A DNA stretch of 64,000 nucleotides from Devosia sp. RR2S18 (GTDB lineage: Bacteria > Pseudomonadota > Alphaproteobacteria > Rhizobiales > Devosiaceae). The notes beneath the pieces are model-generated. The model did not search any database. It saw only the letters and a program-made list of their open reading frames with translations, and was not told the DNA's origin. A program made the position numbers and the translations under genes. Shown here one piece after another: positions 44,142 to 53,599 of this stretch (the first letter of the stretch is position 1; each line of letters starts with the position of its first letter). The DNA lies in contig NZ_CP126539.1 in NCBI RefSeq assembly GCF_030177755.1, positions 582,001 to 646,000 of the forward strand, read 5' to 3'.

Positions 44142-44533
44142 GTTCCCTTAACGAACAATTCTTCACAGTTTCCTATCTCGGGCTCAGGGCCGGGATTTGC
44201 GGTCATCTTTCTAGAAAGCTGTGAAGCTGCGGCGTGCACCAAACTTCCACGTTTCTCTCTGAACCGGGCATTTTCTCCAGATCTCTGAAGTCGACTACCT
44301 CGCTTCAGAGGGGAATATAGGCCGATTCCAATTAGGCAGTTTTTCAGCCTTGCGCCCCGTTGCGGTCGGTCGGCAGCCGCGGTCGCTAGCAGACATTCAC
44401 CCGAAGCGGGCTGACGTCCAGCTCGAGTGGTGACGCGTTTGCGAGCCAGAACAACCGACAGTTCCTCAGGGCAGCGACTAGAAGGCCCTCCCATAGACCA
44501 ACGATCAAGAGCAGCTGGTTCCAGCAGACCATT

Positions 44534-44743
44534 TTAACGCCGGGAAACTTTGGTCGCTTCGATGACGACATCATTCAAGCCAATTTCTTGCGATCCGCCC
44601 AGCCTCATGAGCTCAACTACTCGGAGTCCGAAGAGGAAAGCCGCGAATGGGTAGCTTGTCTTGCGGGGCATGCGAGCAGCCGACAAGGACCGGGGTGGAG
44701 CGGCCACGGAGTTTCTCGTCACTTTGTCCCAAAACCGGCTCAC
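44534..44743 (-). pseudogene. Possible tyrosine-integrase remnant (box I region)
   Basis: The minus-strand peptide contains FAAFLFGLRVVELMRLGGSQ, which resembles the box I segment of tyrosine recombinases (GLRxxEL with the first catalytic arginine), then VVIEATKVSRR. No box II or catalytic tyrosine is found in frame downstream. It lies about 400 bp from the tRNA-Ser-like fragment. The match is short and could be chance. Confidence 0.3.
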
Positions 44744-45081
44744 ACCTCAGACGCGGGACGTGGAGACGATCGTAAATGCGTCGGTTCCGGACGCACCCTT
44801 GGTGCCGTTCCTCCAAACAGTTTGCTCCGCCCGTATCCCCGACACATCTCCGGACGTGGCGAAGCCTCAAGATGATCCCACCGCGAGCGACCGACAAAAG
44901 CAGTTGCTTAGTGCGGACACAGGTTCGGGCATGAGCTAGTGCTGTGTGAGGCTGGAGACGGCCACGTCACCGACACGCCACTGAAGCAGGCGACACCTCG
45001 ATTGTCACAGGTCGTGAGTCAATGAGGACGCTCCTATCGTCTGAAATGATTCTCAGTCCTCGACCCTCAATCGAGCATGAC

Positions 45082-45789
45082 CTAAATTCCCCTCCACCAA
45101 GAAGAGGCCCAGATCTTATCCTTGTTGTGCTTGGTCCAACTGAACTCCTTCCACATGGAAACTTTGACTCCATTGCTGATACCGTACTTGTTGTCGTCGT
45201 TCAGCTTCTCGTAGACTCGGTTGGTGATCCAAGTGCCGTGGTCCGCGCTTTCTGCAGTCAGTTTCGCAGCCAGGTTTGCGCTGTTACCTATCCAAACAAG
45301 ATCGTTATCGCCACGCGCGCCGCTCCGAACGGTCCGAACTAATCCCGTGTCCAGCCCGACCGTATGTCGGATCTTGAACGTGGACGATTTGTAGTAGGCC
45401 TCTAGCTGCGGCTGCAATAAGTTCTTGACCGCGTAATTTATCTTGAAGGCACACCGCAACGCGTCGTTGCATTGTGAGCTCCCGATGAACACGACCATCA
45501 CCCTGTCGCCGTCGTAACCGACTACCGTGCCACCAGCGTTGTTGGCTAGGCGGGTTGCCGCGTAGAGGAAGGACTTATAGACTTCGGCAGCGAAATACCA
45601 ATGATGGTTCTCGACCAGTGCGGTTGATTGGTCCAAATCGGCATAGAGAACAGTTGCTCTTTCAAACTTCACTGCGTCATTGCCCAGCGCGACATCTTTG
45701 GCGCTAGGCACCTTTTGACCGTCACGGACAGACCAGTGAGTGCTGAACGTGTCTTTCGCGTTAGCCTTGATATCGTCCGCGAGTCCCAT
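45082..45789 (-). CDS. pycC: Pycsar-type nucleotide cyclase
   Basis: The 235-aa protein is a class III adenylate/guanylate-cyclase-fold enzyme. Metal-binding positions are seen in TVLYADLDQSTALVE (Asp51) and TVVGYDGDRVMVVF (Asp95); DNDLVWIGNSANLAAKL carries the substrate-site asparagine pattern. It stands alone, without receptor domains, and lies 1 bp downstream of a cyclic-nucleotide-binding/TIR-like gene. That pair is the Pycsar layout, in which infection triggers cCMP or cUMP synthesis. Which nucleotide this one makes cannot be read by eye. PycC is the family's name for it. Confidence 0.85.
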   Translation of the reverse strand: MGLADDIKANAKDTFSTHWSVRDGQKVPSAKDVALGNDAVKFERATVLYADLDQSTALVENHHWYFAAEVYKSFLYAATRLANNAGGTVVGYDGDRVMVVFIGSSQCNDALRCAFKINYAVKNLLQPQLEAYYKSSTFKIRHTVGLDTGLVRTVRSGARGDNDLVWIGNSANLAAKLTAESADHGTWITNRVYEKLNDDNKYGISNGVKVSMWKEFSWTKHNKDKIWASSWWRGI

Positions 45790-45790
45790 G

Positions 45791-46708
45791 TCAGCTTCCT
45801 AGAGGGCCAAGGTCGGTCACGAGCTCTCGCAGTTGATTGCAAGCGGGCGCCATTGCAGCCGCCGTATACTTGGCATCCGCTACGGTCCTATACAGTATCG
45901 TCGTCACTCCGGTGAGATCTGAAGGAAGCTCAACTTCGTCGCCGCGCGGTTCGAACAGGATAGCTCTTTGTCGCCCTAACCGGCCCATGAAGTAACCAAC
46001 CTCGAATATTACGTTGTCCCGAGGCGAACGCACCACTGCGTCCCGGCTAGAAACCTCCTCGTCCGGCTGTGCGATCGCGACTGCGAAGTCGGCGGTGGCG
46101 AGGGCGCCTTCGAGGTTCTCCAAGGTGTATTTACCGGCGCGGAAGACACCGTCCGTCCAAACAACCACGTTGTAGGGATCGTGATCTAGTGCGGTCTGGA
46201 TGGCACGTGCAATGGGCAGCGCTTCGACGGACGAGATGATGAAAATCTCGATCTTCTCGCGCGGCACTCCTACGTGCTTGTTCCGCTCCAAAAGCCTCCT
46301 CGCGAGGTCCTTGGCGAAAAAGCGCCACAAGCGCGGGTGGCCATCTGCCAATCTTGTGAGCGCTGCCTCCGAGATGCGGCCCGCCAGTACAGGTTCAGAA
46401 GCGATCACGGTCGCCGAGCGCTTCTGCAATGGATTGACCGCTGACATCTCGCCGACTGTTTGGCCGGCATAGCGCGTGGCGATGTGCTTACCGTTGATCA
46501 AAACCTGAACCGTGCCGGTCAAGATCATCAGGAGGTCATCGTCTTGAGCGTTCTGTTCGATAAGAACAGAACCAGCGTCGTACTCGAGCACATGAAGGTC
46601 AGCTGCGATGTCCTCTGCCAGTTCGATGTTGCCTTCTACGAACCTTTGCTCAAGAAGTGCTTCAACCAGCCGTGTGTGGCCCGCCTGCCCTGTGAATTTG
46701 TCTTTCAT
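45791..46708 (-). CDS. pycTIR: Pycsar effector: cyclic-nucleotide-binding domain plus TIR-like domain
   Basis: The 305-aa protein begins with a CRP-type cyclic-nucleotide-binding domain (about 10-130), where TRYAGQTVGEMSAVNPLQKRSATV carries the phosphate-binding cassette with Glu and Arg. A TIR-like domain follows (about 150-270): IEIFIISSVEALPIARAIQ, VVVWTDGVFRAGKYTLENLEGALATADFAVAIAQPDEE and DNVIFEVGYFMGRLGRQRAIL, where the Glu in IFEVGYF is the likely catalytic residue. In Pycsar the effector, when bound by the cyclic nucleotide, depletes NAD+ and aborts infection. It is the first gene of the pair. Confidence 0.87.
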   Translation of the reverse strand: MKDKFTGQAGHTRLVEALLEQRFVEGNIELAEDIAADLHVLEYDAGSVLIEQNAQDDDLLMILTGTVQVLINGKHIATRYAGQTVGEMSAVNPLQKRSATVIASEPVLAGRISEAALTRLADGHPRLWRFFAKDLARRLLERNKHVGVPREKIEIFIISSVEALPIARAIQTALDHDPYNVVVWTDGVFRAGKYTLENLEGALATADFAVAIAQPDEEVSSRDAVVRSPRDNVIFEVGYFMGRLGRQRAILFEPRGDEVELPSDLTGVTTILYRTVADAKYTAAAMAPACNQLRELVTDLGPLGS

Positions 46709-47094
46709 GGGCCCTCCAAGGCAGAGAAGGCCAGAGTCGCTACCTCAAGGCAATGCATAACTATTTCGCTGTTTCAGTCCTCCACATGGGTGCTGATCTC
46801 GTTGAGCAGACCACATCCCGGGATTTAGGAACGGCTTTTGCATCAAGCTGAACGGTCCGACAGTGCAAGGGACGGAGTTTAACGCGTTGCGCGACTGTAT
46901 GAGATAGGGAGTTGCCACATGTCCGCGACCCGGCGAACGGCAGTCTTGCACTGGGTGCAGTCTAAGGAACAGCCGGTCCGCAGTCCAAGTCTAATCGCCT
47001 CGACATGTGGGGCAAACGAAAACAACACGTCTACGGCCGATCGTTACCGAATGATAAGCGGCATGTGTGACGCTAAGGAAAATTGAGGCAACGC
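46709..47094. other. Divergent promoter region between Pycsar and hsd operons
   Basis: No gene is credible in these 386 bp. They separate the minus-strand Pycsar pair from the plus-strand hsd operon and should contain both promoters. I find no strong palindromic operator. Confidence 0.5.
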
Positions 47095-49113
47095 ATGCGC
47101 GATACTGCAAACACAAAATCACTCGGCAACTTTGTATGGTCCATCGCCGAAATCCTCCGCGGGGACTTTAAGCAATCCGAATATGGCAAGGTCATCCTGC
47201 CCTTTGTCGTCATGCGCCGCCTGGACTGCCTCCTCGAGGGCTCCAAGGATGCAGTGCTCGCCGCTGCACAGTCGCTGCCAGACGGTATCGACGATAGCAC
47301 CAAGGACATGATCCTCTTTGGCGCCATAGGCGACAAGGTGAAGGTCTATAACCTCTCGAAGTTCACCTTCGAGACCCTGCGCGGCCAGGACCCTCGCCAG
47401 CTCCACGATAACCTCGTCGACTACATCACAAAGTTCTCTGGCAATGTACGGGACATCTTCCTCGACAAGTTCCTTTTCACCGACCAGCTCAAGCGCCTCA
47501 AGGATGGTGGCATCCTCTGGAACGTCTTCGAGCGCGTTTGCGAGATCGACCTCCATCCGGAGGCGGTCAGCAACGTGGAGATGGGCTACCTGTTCGAGGA
47601 CCTGATCCGGCGGTTCTCGGAAATCTCGAACGAGACGGCCGGTGAGCACTTTACTCCCCGTGAGGTGGTGCGCCTGATTGTGGACCTGCTGATCGCCAAC
47701 GACGATGCCAAGCTCACCGGCAAGGGCATCATCCGCCAGATCTACGACCCGGCGTGCGGTACCGGCGGCATGCTGGCGATGGGGGAGGAGGCGCTAACCG
47801 CGTTCAACCCCTCAATCCGCGTCGAACTCTTCGGACAGGAACTGAACCCGGAATCCTTCGGCATCTGCAAATCGGATATGCTGGTGACCGGCCACAATCC
47901 CGAGCAGATCGCCTTCGGCAACACGCTCACCCAGGACGCGCACAAGGGTAAGCGCTTCCATTACATGCTTTCCAATCCGCCCTACGGCGTGGACTGGAAG
48001 AAGTATCAAGACCCGATCAAGGCCGAGGCCGAGAACATGGGGCACGACGGCCGGTTCGGTGCCGGCACGCCCCGCATCTCGGATGGCCAGTTGCTTTTCC
48101 TGCAGCACATGATCTCCAAGATGCGTGACGACGAGGCAGGTTCGCGCATTGGCATCGTCATGAACGGCTCGCCCCTCTTCACGGGCGGAGCAGGGTCAGG
48201 CGAGAGCGAGATCCGCCGCTGGATGCTGGAGAACGACTGGGTAGACGCGATCATCGCACTCCCAACGGACCTGTTCTACAACACCGGCATCCAGACCTAT
48301 GTCTGGCTTCTGACCAATCGCAAGCTGCCTAACCGCGTCGGCAAGGTGCAGCTGATTGATGCCTCGGGCGAACGCTTCTGGAAGTCCATGCGCAAATCGC
48401 TGGGCTCCAAGCGCCGGGAAATCACCGATGAAGCCCGGGCCGAGATCGTCCGGCTCTATGCCGAGTTCCTCAATGGCGAGAGCGGGGAGGGCGACGTCTC
48501 CAAGATCTTCCTCACCACAGATTTTGGCTATCGCGAGATCCGGGTCGAACGACCGCTGCGGCTCATCTTTCAGGCTAGCGCCGAGCGGATCAGTCGGCTG
48601 GATGGTGATAAAGCCTTCCTCAAACTGACCGAGGAGGAACGCGAGGAGCTCAAGGTCGCCTTGGTTGGCATGGGCGATGAGGTGATCCGCGAGCGCAGCG
48701 CCTTCGAGAAGGCGTTTGCTAAGGCGTTGAAGGTTGCCGGCCTGAAGATTGGTGCGCCGGTCAAGAAGGCGATCCTTTCAGCTTTATCCGAGCGGGATGA
48801 GGGCGCGGAGATTTGCCGCAGCGCCGATGGCAAGCCAGAGGCCGATACAGAGCTTCGCGATCACGAGCTGGTGCCGCTGAGTCAGGATCGGCGAAACTAT
48901 TTCGAGCGCGAGGTGACCCCCTTTGTGCCAGGCGCGTGGATGGACGAGAGCTACCGTGATCGCGATGGCGAGGTCGGCCGGGTCGGTTACGAGATCAACT
49001 TCAACCGGTACTTCTATCAGTATGTGCCGCCGCGGCCACTGGAGGAGATCAGCGCCGAGTTGAAGCAGCTTGAGGCAGAAATCGCTGGGCTGCTTCGAGA
49101 GGTCTCAGCATGA
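47095..49113 (+). CDS. hsdM: Type I restriction-modification DNA methyltransferase
   Basis: I start at ATG 47095 after GAGG; the product is 672 aa. The N-terminal HsdM helical domain (NFVWSIAEILRGDFKQSEYGKVILPFVVMRRLDCLLEG) is followed by the N6-adenine methyltransferase core with motif I IYDPACGTGGMLAMGEE and motif IV SNPPYGVDW. The C-terminal 230 residues are longer than in compact HsdM proteins. It methylates the target site and forms the M2S1 core with HsdS. Its stop overlaps the hsdS start by 4 bp. Confidence 0.95.
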   Translation: MRDTANTKSLGNFVWSIAEILRGDFKQSEYGKVILPFVVMRRLDCLLEGSKDAVLAAAQSLPDGIDDSTKDMILFGAIGDKVKVYNLSKFTFETLRGQDPRQLHDNLVDYITKFSGNVRDIFLDKFLFTDQLKRLKDGGILWNVFERVCEIDLHPEAVSNVEMGYLFEDLIRRFSEISNETAGEHFTPREVVRLIVDLLIANDDAKLTGKGIIRQIYDPACGTGGMLAMGEEALTAFNPSIRVELFGQELNPESFGICKSDMLVTGHNPEQIAFGNTLTQDAHKGKRFHYMLSNPPYGVDWKKYQDPIKAEAENMGHDGRFGAGTPRISDGQLLFLQHMISKMRDDEAGSRIGIVMNGSPLFTGGAGSGESEIRRWMLENDWVDAIIALPTDLFYNTGIQTYVWLLTNRKLPNRVGKVQLIDASGERFWKSMRKSLGSKRREITDEARAEIVRLYAEFLNGESGEGDVSKIFLTTDFGYREIRVERPLRLIFQASAERISRLDGDKAFLKLTEEEREELKVALVGMGDEVIRERSAFEKAFAKALKVAGLKIGAPVKKAILSALSERDEGAEICRSADGKPEADTELRDHELVPLSQDRRNYFEREVTPFVPGAWMDESYRDRDGEVGRVGYEINFNRYFYQYVPPRPLEEISAELKQLEAEIAGLLREVSA

Positions 49114-50420
49114 TTACCCTTCAGCAACGGGTCCATTCGACAGTGCCTCCAGCATCGTGGCAGCGCACAAAGCTGCACCGAGTGCTTCGCGTGCGGAGTG
49201 GCAATAAGAATGCAGGAATGGCTGAGCAGAACTTGCTCTCACTCAGCTACGGCCGCATCGTACGCAAAGACATCGATGCATCTGGGGGGCTTCTCCCTGA
49301 GAGCTTTGAAACCTACCAGATCGTTGAGCCGGGCAACATCGTCATGCGTCTCACCGACCTTCAAAATGACAAGCGCAGCATACGCCAGGGACTGGTGAAA
49401 GAACGGGGGATAATCACCTCTGCCTATGATGCGTTGGCGGTCCCAGAGGGCGATGACCCGAGGTTCTGGGCGTATGCTTTGCTTGCTCTTGATTTGGCCA
49501 AATACTATTATTCTTTGGGGGGAGGTGTTCGGCAGTCGATCAAGTTCTCCGATTTTCCGAACGACTGGATTGCCCGCCCGTCTGGTGACCATCAGAAGCG
49601 GATCGCTGATTTCCTCGACCGCGAGAGGGCTTTGATCGATCAGTTGATCGAGAAGAAGCAGCGATTATTGGAAGTACTGGCCGCCAAGAGATCCTCCGAG
49701 ATACTGCTGGGGGTCAGTAAAGGGCTTGTATCTAGTGCTCACATGAAGCCAAGCAGGCTCGGCACCGGGCAGACAGTGCCAGACCATTGGAATGAGCTAA
49801 GACTGTCGCTGACTTGCCGCTTTGCACAAGGCAAGGCGCACGAACCGTTCTTTGAAGATGATGGGACGTTCGTCGCAGTTACCGCTCGGTTTGTCTCTAC
49901 GGGTGGCGCACACGCCAAGAGGTGCTCCACGAACCTTTCCCCCGCAAGAATCGGTGACATTCTAATGGTCATGAGCGATCTGCCAAACGGCCGAGCCTTG
50001 GCCCGCTCCTTCTTGGTTGACCGAAATGATCTGTACGCAGTCAATCAGCGGGTGTGCGTTGTTACGCCCAAGGAGGGAGACAGCCGGTACTTCTCCTATC
50101 AGCTGAACAGGAATGACCAGCTGTTGCGCTACAATGATGGAATCAACCAAACTCACCTCAAGACCCGCTACTTCCATGAGATGGTGCTTCGGGTACCTCC
50201 TTTGGAAGAGCAGGTGCAAATCGCCGACCACCTCGATCATATTGTCGAACGTGTCGATGCGGCCATCACGCAAACGGAGATCTCTATCGACCACCTGAGG
50301 GAACTCCGCTCAGCTCTCATCACCGCCGCCGTCACCGGCCAGATCGATGTCACCACCTGGGGCAAGCAGTCCCAGACCGATCGCCGCCTCGACAAGATTC
50401 AGGAGGAGATGGGCGCATGA
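49110..50420 (+). CDS. hsdS: Type I restriction-modification specificity subunit
   Basis: The 436-aa protein has two target-recognition domains separated and followed by conserved helical spacers: KRIADFLDRERALIDQLIEKKQRLLEVLAAKR in the middle and VQIADHLDHIVERVDAAITQTEISIDHLRELRSALITAAVTGQIDV at the end. These spacers set the distance between half-sites. Target domain sequences (about 10-170 and 215-380) are variable, so the recognised site cannot be read off. It overlaps hsdM and hsdR by 4 bp each. Confidence 0.92.
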   Translation: MITLQQRVHSTVPPASWQRTKLHRVLRVRSGNKNAGMAEQNLLSLSYGRIVRKDIDASGGLLPESFETYQIVEPGNIVMRLTDLQNDKRSIRQGLVKERGIITSAYDALAVPEGDDPRFWAYALLALDLAKYYYSLGGGVRQSIKFSDFPNDWIARPSGDHQKRIADFLDRERALIDQLIEKKQRLLEVLAAKRSSEILLGVSKGLVSSAHMKPSRLGTGQTVPDHWNELRLSLTCRFAQGKAHEPFFEDDGTFVAVTARFVSTGGAHAKRCSTNLSPARIGDILMVMSDLPNGRALARSFLVDRNDLYAVNQRVCVVTPKEGDSRYFSYQLNRNDQLLRYNDGINQTHLKTRYFHEMVLRVPPLEEQVQIADHLDHIVERVDAAITQTEISIDHLRELRSALITAAVTGQIDVTTWGKQSQTDRRLDKIQEEMGA

Positions 50421-53404
50421 TCTCTCTCAACGCGCACAGCATCCATAAGGAGAAGACCTTCCAGGAGCACCTGGTCTCCCAGCTCGTCACGGGTGAGGGC
50501 TATCTGCGCCGGGTCGCCAGCACGAACTATGACCGCAGCCTCGCCATGGATAAGGACCTGGTGCTGCGCTTCATCAAGGAAACCCAGCCTAACGCCTGGG
50601 AGCGCCTCGCGCAGCACTACGCCAGCTCGGCTGACGCCACGTTCTTCAAGCAGCTCGAGCGGTCACTGAAATCCCGTGGGCTGCTGGACGTGTTGCGCAA
50701 GGGCATCAAGATCGTGCCAGGCATCCAGTTCACGCTCTGCAATTTCCGGCCCGCCAGCGAGCTTGAGCCGCGCCGTGTTGCCGAATACCGGGCCAACATC
50801 CTCTCGGTGATGGACGAGGTCGAATACAGCGAGAAGAACGGCAACCGCCTCGACGTAGTGCTGTTCGTCAACGGCCTGCCGCTGGTGACCATCGAGGCCA
50901 AGAACCTCCTCACCGGCTCCACCTTCCGCAACGCCGAGCAGCAATACCGCAAAGACCGTGCGCCGGCCGGCGAGCCGCTGCTGACCTTCAAGCGCGGCGC
51001 CCTCGTGCACTTCGCAATCGACGAGGACAATGCCTCGATGACGACGCGGCTTCAGAATGGCAAGACGCGCTTTCTGCCATTCAACCGCGGCCGCGATGGC
51101 GGCGCCGGCAATTCAGACATCGAGAACGAGCACCGCATCGCCTATCTCTACCAGGCCGGCCCATGGGGCGACGCCACCTTCTCCCGTGCGGTGTTGCTCG
51201 ACGTCATTGGACAGTTCATGCATCTCGACGTCACCGGCGACAAGGAGACCATGATCTTCCCGCGCTTTCAGCAACTGGACGCGGTTCGCAAGCTCATGGC
51301 GCACGCCAAGGCTAATGGAGCTGGCAACAACTACCTGATCCAGCACTCGGCCGGCTCAGGTAAATCTAACACCATCGGCTGGCTGGCCCACCATGCGATC
51401 AATTTGCATGACGCCCTCGACGCCCAGGTCTTTCACACGGCCATCATCGTTACTGACCGTGTGGTGCTCGATCGCCAGCTCCAGGGCACCGTCGCCCAGT
51501 TTGAGCAGACCAGTGGTGTGGTCAAGAAGATCGACGGCACGTCCCGCCAGCTCAAGGACGCCATTGCCCGTGGCGCAAGGATCATCATCACCACGATTCA
51601 GAAGTTCTCAACCGACCACCTCAAGGAACTTTCCGGGCAGGCCGGAAGAACTTTCGCTGTGATCATCGACGAGGCCCATTCGAGCCAGTCGGGCAAGAGC
51701 GCGCAGGCCATGAGCGATGCGCTCACTCGTGACGAGGGCACCAGCGATAACATCGAGGACGTGATCGCCGAATATCAGCGTGCCCGCGGTCCGCAGCCCA
51801 ATATCAGCTTCTTTGCCTTTACCGCCACGCCGCGCAACGTCACCCTCGAGCGCTTCGGTATTAAGGGTACCGATGGCCTGCCGCACCCCTTCCATCTTTA
51901 TTCGATGCGCCAAGCGATCGAAGAAGGCTTCATTCTGGACGTGCTCCAGAACTACATGACTTATAAGGCCTACTATCAGCTGGAAAAGGCCATAGAGGAC
52001 GATCCCGAGCTCAGCGGCCGGCAGGGACAGCGCAAGATCGCGCGCTATGCGAGCCTGCATCCCACAGCCATCGGGCAAAAGGTCGAGATCATCGTCGAGC
52101 ACTTCCGCCGGCACGTCATGCACGCGCTGGACGGCCAGGCTAAGGCAATGATCGTCACCCAGAGCAGAGAGCATGCGCTGCGCTACTATTTCGGAGTGAA
52201 GAAGTACATCGATGACCAGGGCTATGCCGACCTCAAGGCGTTGGTAGCCTTCTCTGGCGAGCTCGAGATTGACGGTCAGAAGTGGACCGAGGCGGAACTC
52301 AACGGGTTTGCCGAGACCGAGCTGCCCGGCCGCTTCGATGGCTTCAAGCCTGATGGCACGCCCTATGTCGAGAGCTATCAAATCTTGATCGTCGCCGAAA
52401 AATACCAGACCGGATTCGATCAACCCAAGCTCTGCGTCATGTATGTTGATCGCAAGCTCGCCGGTCTCCAGGCGGTGCAGACACTGTCGCGTCTCAACCG
52501 CACCATGACCGGTAAGTACATAACTCAAATCCTCGACTTCCAGAACACGATCGAGGACATCCAGAACGCCTTTCGGCCCTATTTCCAAGGTGCCGCCCTC
52601 GAGTCCATGTCGGATCCCAACCAGGTCTATGACCTCGAAGGCCGTCTTCATCGCTTCGGCTATTTGGATAAAGAGGAGATCGAGCGCTTCGCCCAGACCT
52701 ACTTCAAGCGCGAACTCGACGGTTCCGACCGCCCGCGGCTTGAGGGATTGGTGCGCGCGGCTGTCGCTCGCTTTGAGGCCGACGACGATGAAGGCAGGCA
52801 GGAGGAGTTCCGTCAGCTCCTCAAGAGCTTCAACCGTTTCTACGCTTTCATCGCTCAGGTTATGCGGCTCGAGGACACAGACCTGGAAAAGCTCGCCACT
52901 TATGGCGAGTGGCTCTCCCGCCTCTTGCCCAACCGCCAGATTCCGCCTGAGATCGGCATCACGGAGGACATGCTCCGGCTCCACGCTTTCCGCGTCGAGC
53001 AGAAGGAGGACGGCGTTGCTTCGCTCTCACCGACCGACGGTGAGGCGCTACCCGGAATCAGCGAGTTTGGTGCCAAGCCCTACACCGAAGACGAGCGAAG
53101 GGAATTGTCAGAGCTCGTCAAGAGCTTCAACGATCGCCATGGCACCAACTTCTCCGAGGCCGACATGCTTCGCTTCGAGCAGGTCAACCGCGAGATCCTT
53201 GACGAGGACCTCACCGAGATGCTGCGCAACAACCCGCCGGACGTGGTGTATTCTGCTTTTTCGCAGGCCTTCTTCCAAGGCGCGATCCGCATGTTCCAGC
53301 GGGACAATGAGATGCGCAACGTCGTGCTCTCGGATCCTGAGATCCGTGCCACGGCGACGCGACACTTTTTCAACAGGGCCCTCAGAGAAGCCCGCTCGCC
53401 CTAG
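50417..53404 (+). CDS. hsdR: Type I restriction endonuclease subunit R
   Basis: The 995-aa protein has the nuclease core at the N-terminus (RLDVVLFVNGLPLVTIEAKN, the PD-(D/E)XK Asp and ExK), then the translocase motor with Walker A QHSAGSGKSNTIGWLAHH, DEAH-box IIDEAHSSQSG, motif III FFAFTATPRNV and a C-terminal helicase half with GFDQPKLCVMYVDRKL and QTLSRLNRT. It cleaves unmodified DNA far from the site after ATP-driven translocation. Full length and intact motifs suggest an active system. Confidence 0.95.
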   Translation: MISLNAHSIHKEKTFQEHLVSQLVTGEGYLRRVASTNYDRSLAMDKDLVLRFIKETQPNAWERLAQHYASSADATFFKQLERSLKSRGLLDVLRKGIKIVPGIQFTLCNFRPASELEPRRVAEYRANILSVMDEVEYSEKNGNRLDVVLFVNGLPLVTIEAKNLLTGSTFRNAEQQYRKDRAPAGEPLLTFKRGALVHFAIDEDNASMTTRLQNGKTRFLPFNRGRDGGAGNSDIENEHRIAYLYQAGPWGDATFSRAVLLDVIGQFMHLDVTGDKETMIFPRFQQLDAVRKLMAHAKANGAGNNYLIQHSAGSGKSNTIGWLAHHAINLHDALDAQVFHTAIIVTDRVVLDRQLQGTVAQFEQTSGVVKKIDGTSRQLKDAIARGARIIITTIQKFSTDHLKELSGQAGRTFAVIIDEAHSSQSGKSAQAMSDALTRDEGTSDNIEDVIAEYQRARGPQPNISFFAFTATPRNVTLERFGIKGTDGLPHPFHLYSMRQAIEEGFILDVLQNYMTYKAYYQLEKAIEDDPELSGRQGQRKIARYASLHPTAIGQKVEIIVEHFRRHVMHALDGQAKAMIVTQSREHALRYYFGVKKYIDDQGYADLKALVAFSGELEIDGQKWTEAELNGFAETELPGRFDGFKPDGTPYVESYQILIVAEKYQTGFDQPKLCVMYVDRKLAGLQAVQTLSRLNRTMTGKYITQILDFQNTIEDIQNAFRPYFQGAALESMSDPNQVYDLEGRLHRFGYLDKEEIERFAQTYFKRELDGSDRPRLEGLVRAAVARFEADDDEGRQEEFRQLLKSFNRFYAFIAQVMRLEDTDLEKLATYGEWLSRLLPNRQIPPEIGITEDMLRLHAFRVEQKEDGVASLSPTDGEALPGISEFGAKPYTEDERRELSELVKSFNDRHGTNFSEADMLRFEQVNREILDEDLTEMLRNNPPDVVYSAFSQAFFQGAIRMFQRDNEMRNVVLSDPEIRATATRHFFNRALREARSP

Positions 53405-53599
53405 TTTGCCCTATATACGTGCGCTAACTGGTGCGATGTTGACGACCAAAGCGCTGCTGTTGCCGGAGGTGAGGCGAATGCCGGCGCGGTCCATCATTAT
53501 TTGGTGCCGGGCCGTGAGGAGCTAAGGCTCACAACGGAGAACTCACCCTCAACCGCTGACACTGTTGTCGACTCGCATACTCCAACGCGAGAGGTGAAC

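Larger units (their letters stand above)
43969..45081. other. Gene-poor boundary region
   Basis: These 1.1 kb hold a tRNA-Ser-like 3' end (44114-44141) and a possible integrase remnant (44534-44743) and no other supportable gene. By eye the composition is less GC-rich than the backbone. The stretch looks like a scar between the mobilizable element and the defence genes. Confidence 0.55.

Noticed and set aside
44045-44494. A 149-aa minus-strand frame ending near the tRNA-Ser-like fragment
   Set aside because: It contains GESGIRTLGP, the translation of a tRNA 3' end on the other strand, so it is not a gene.
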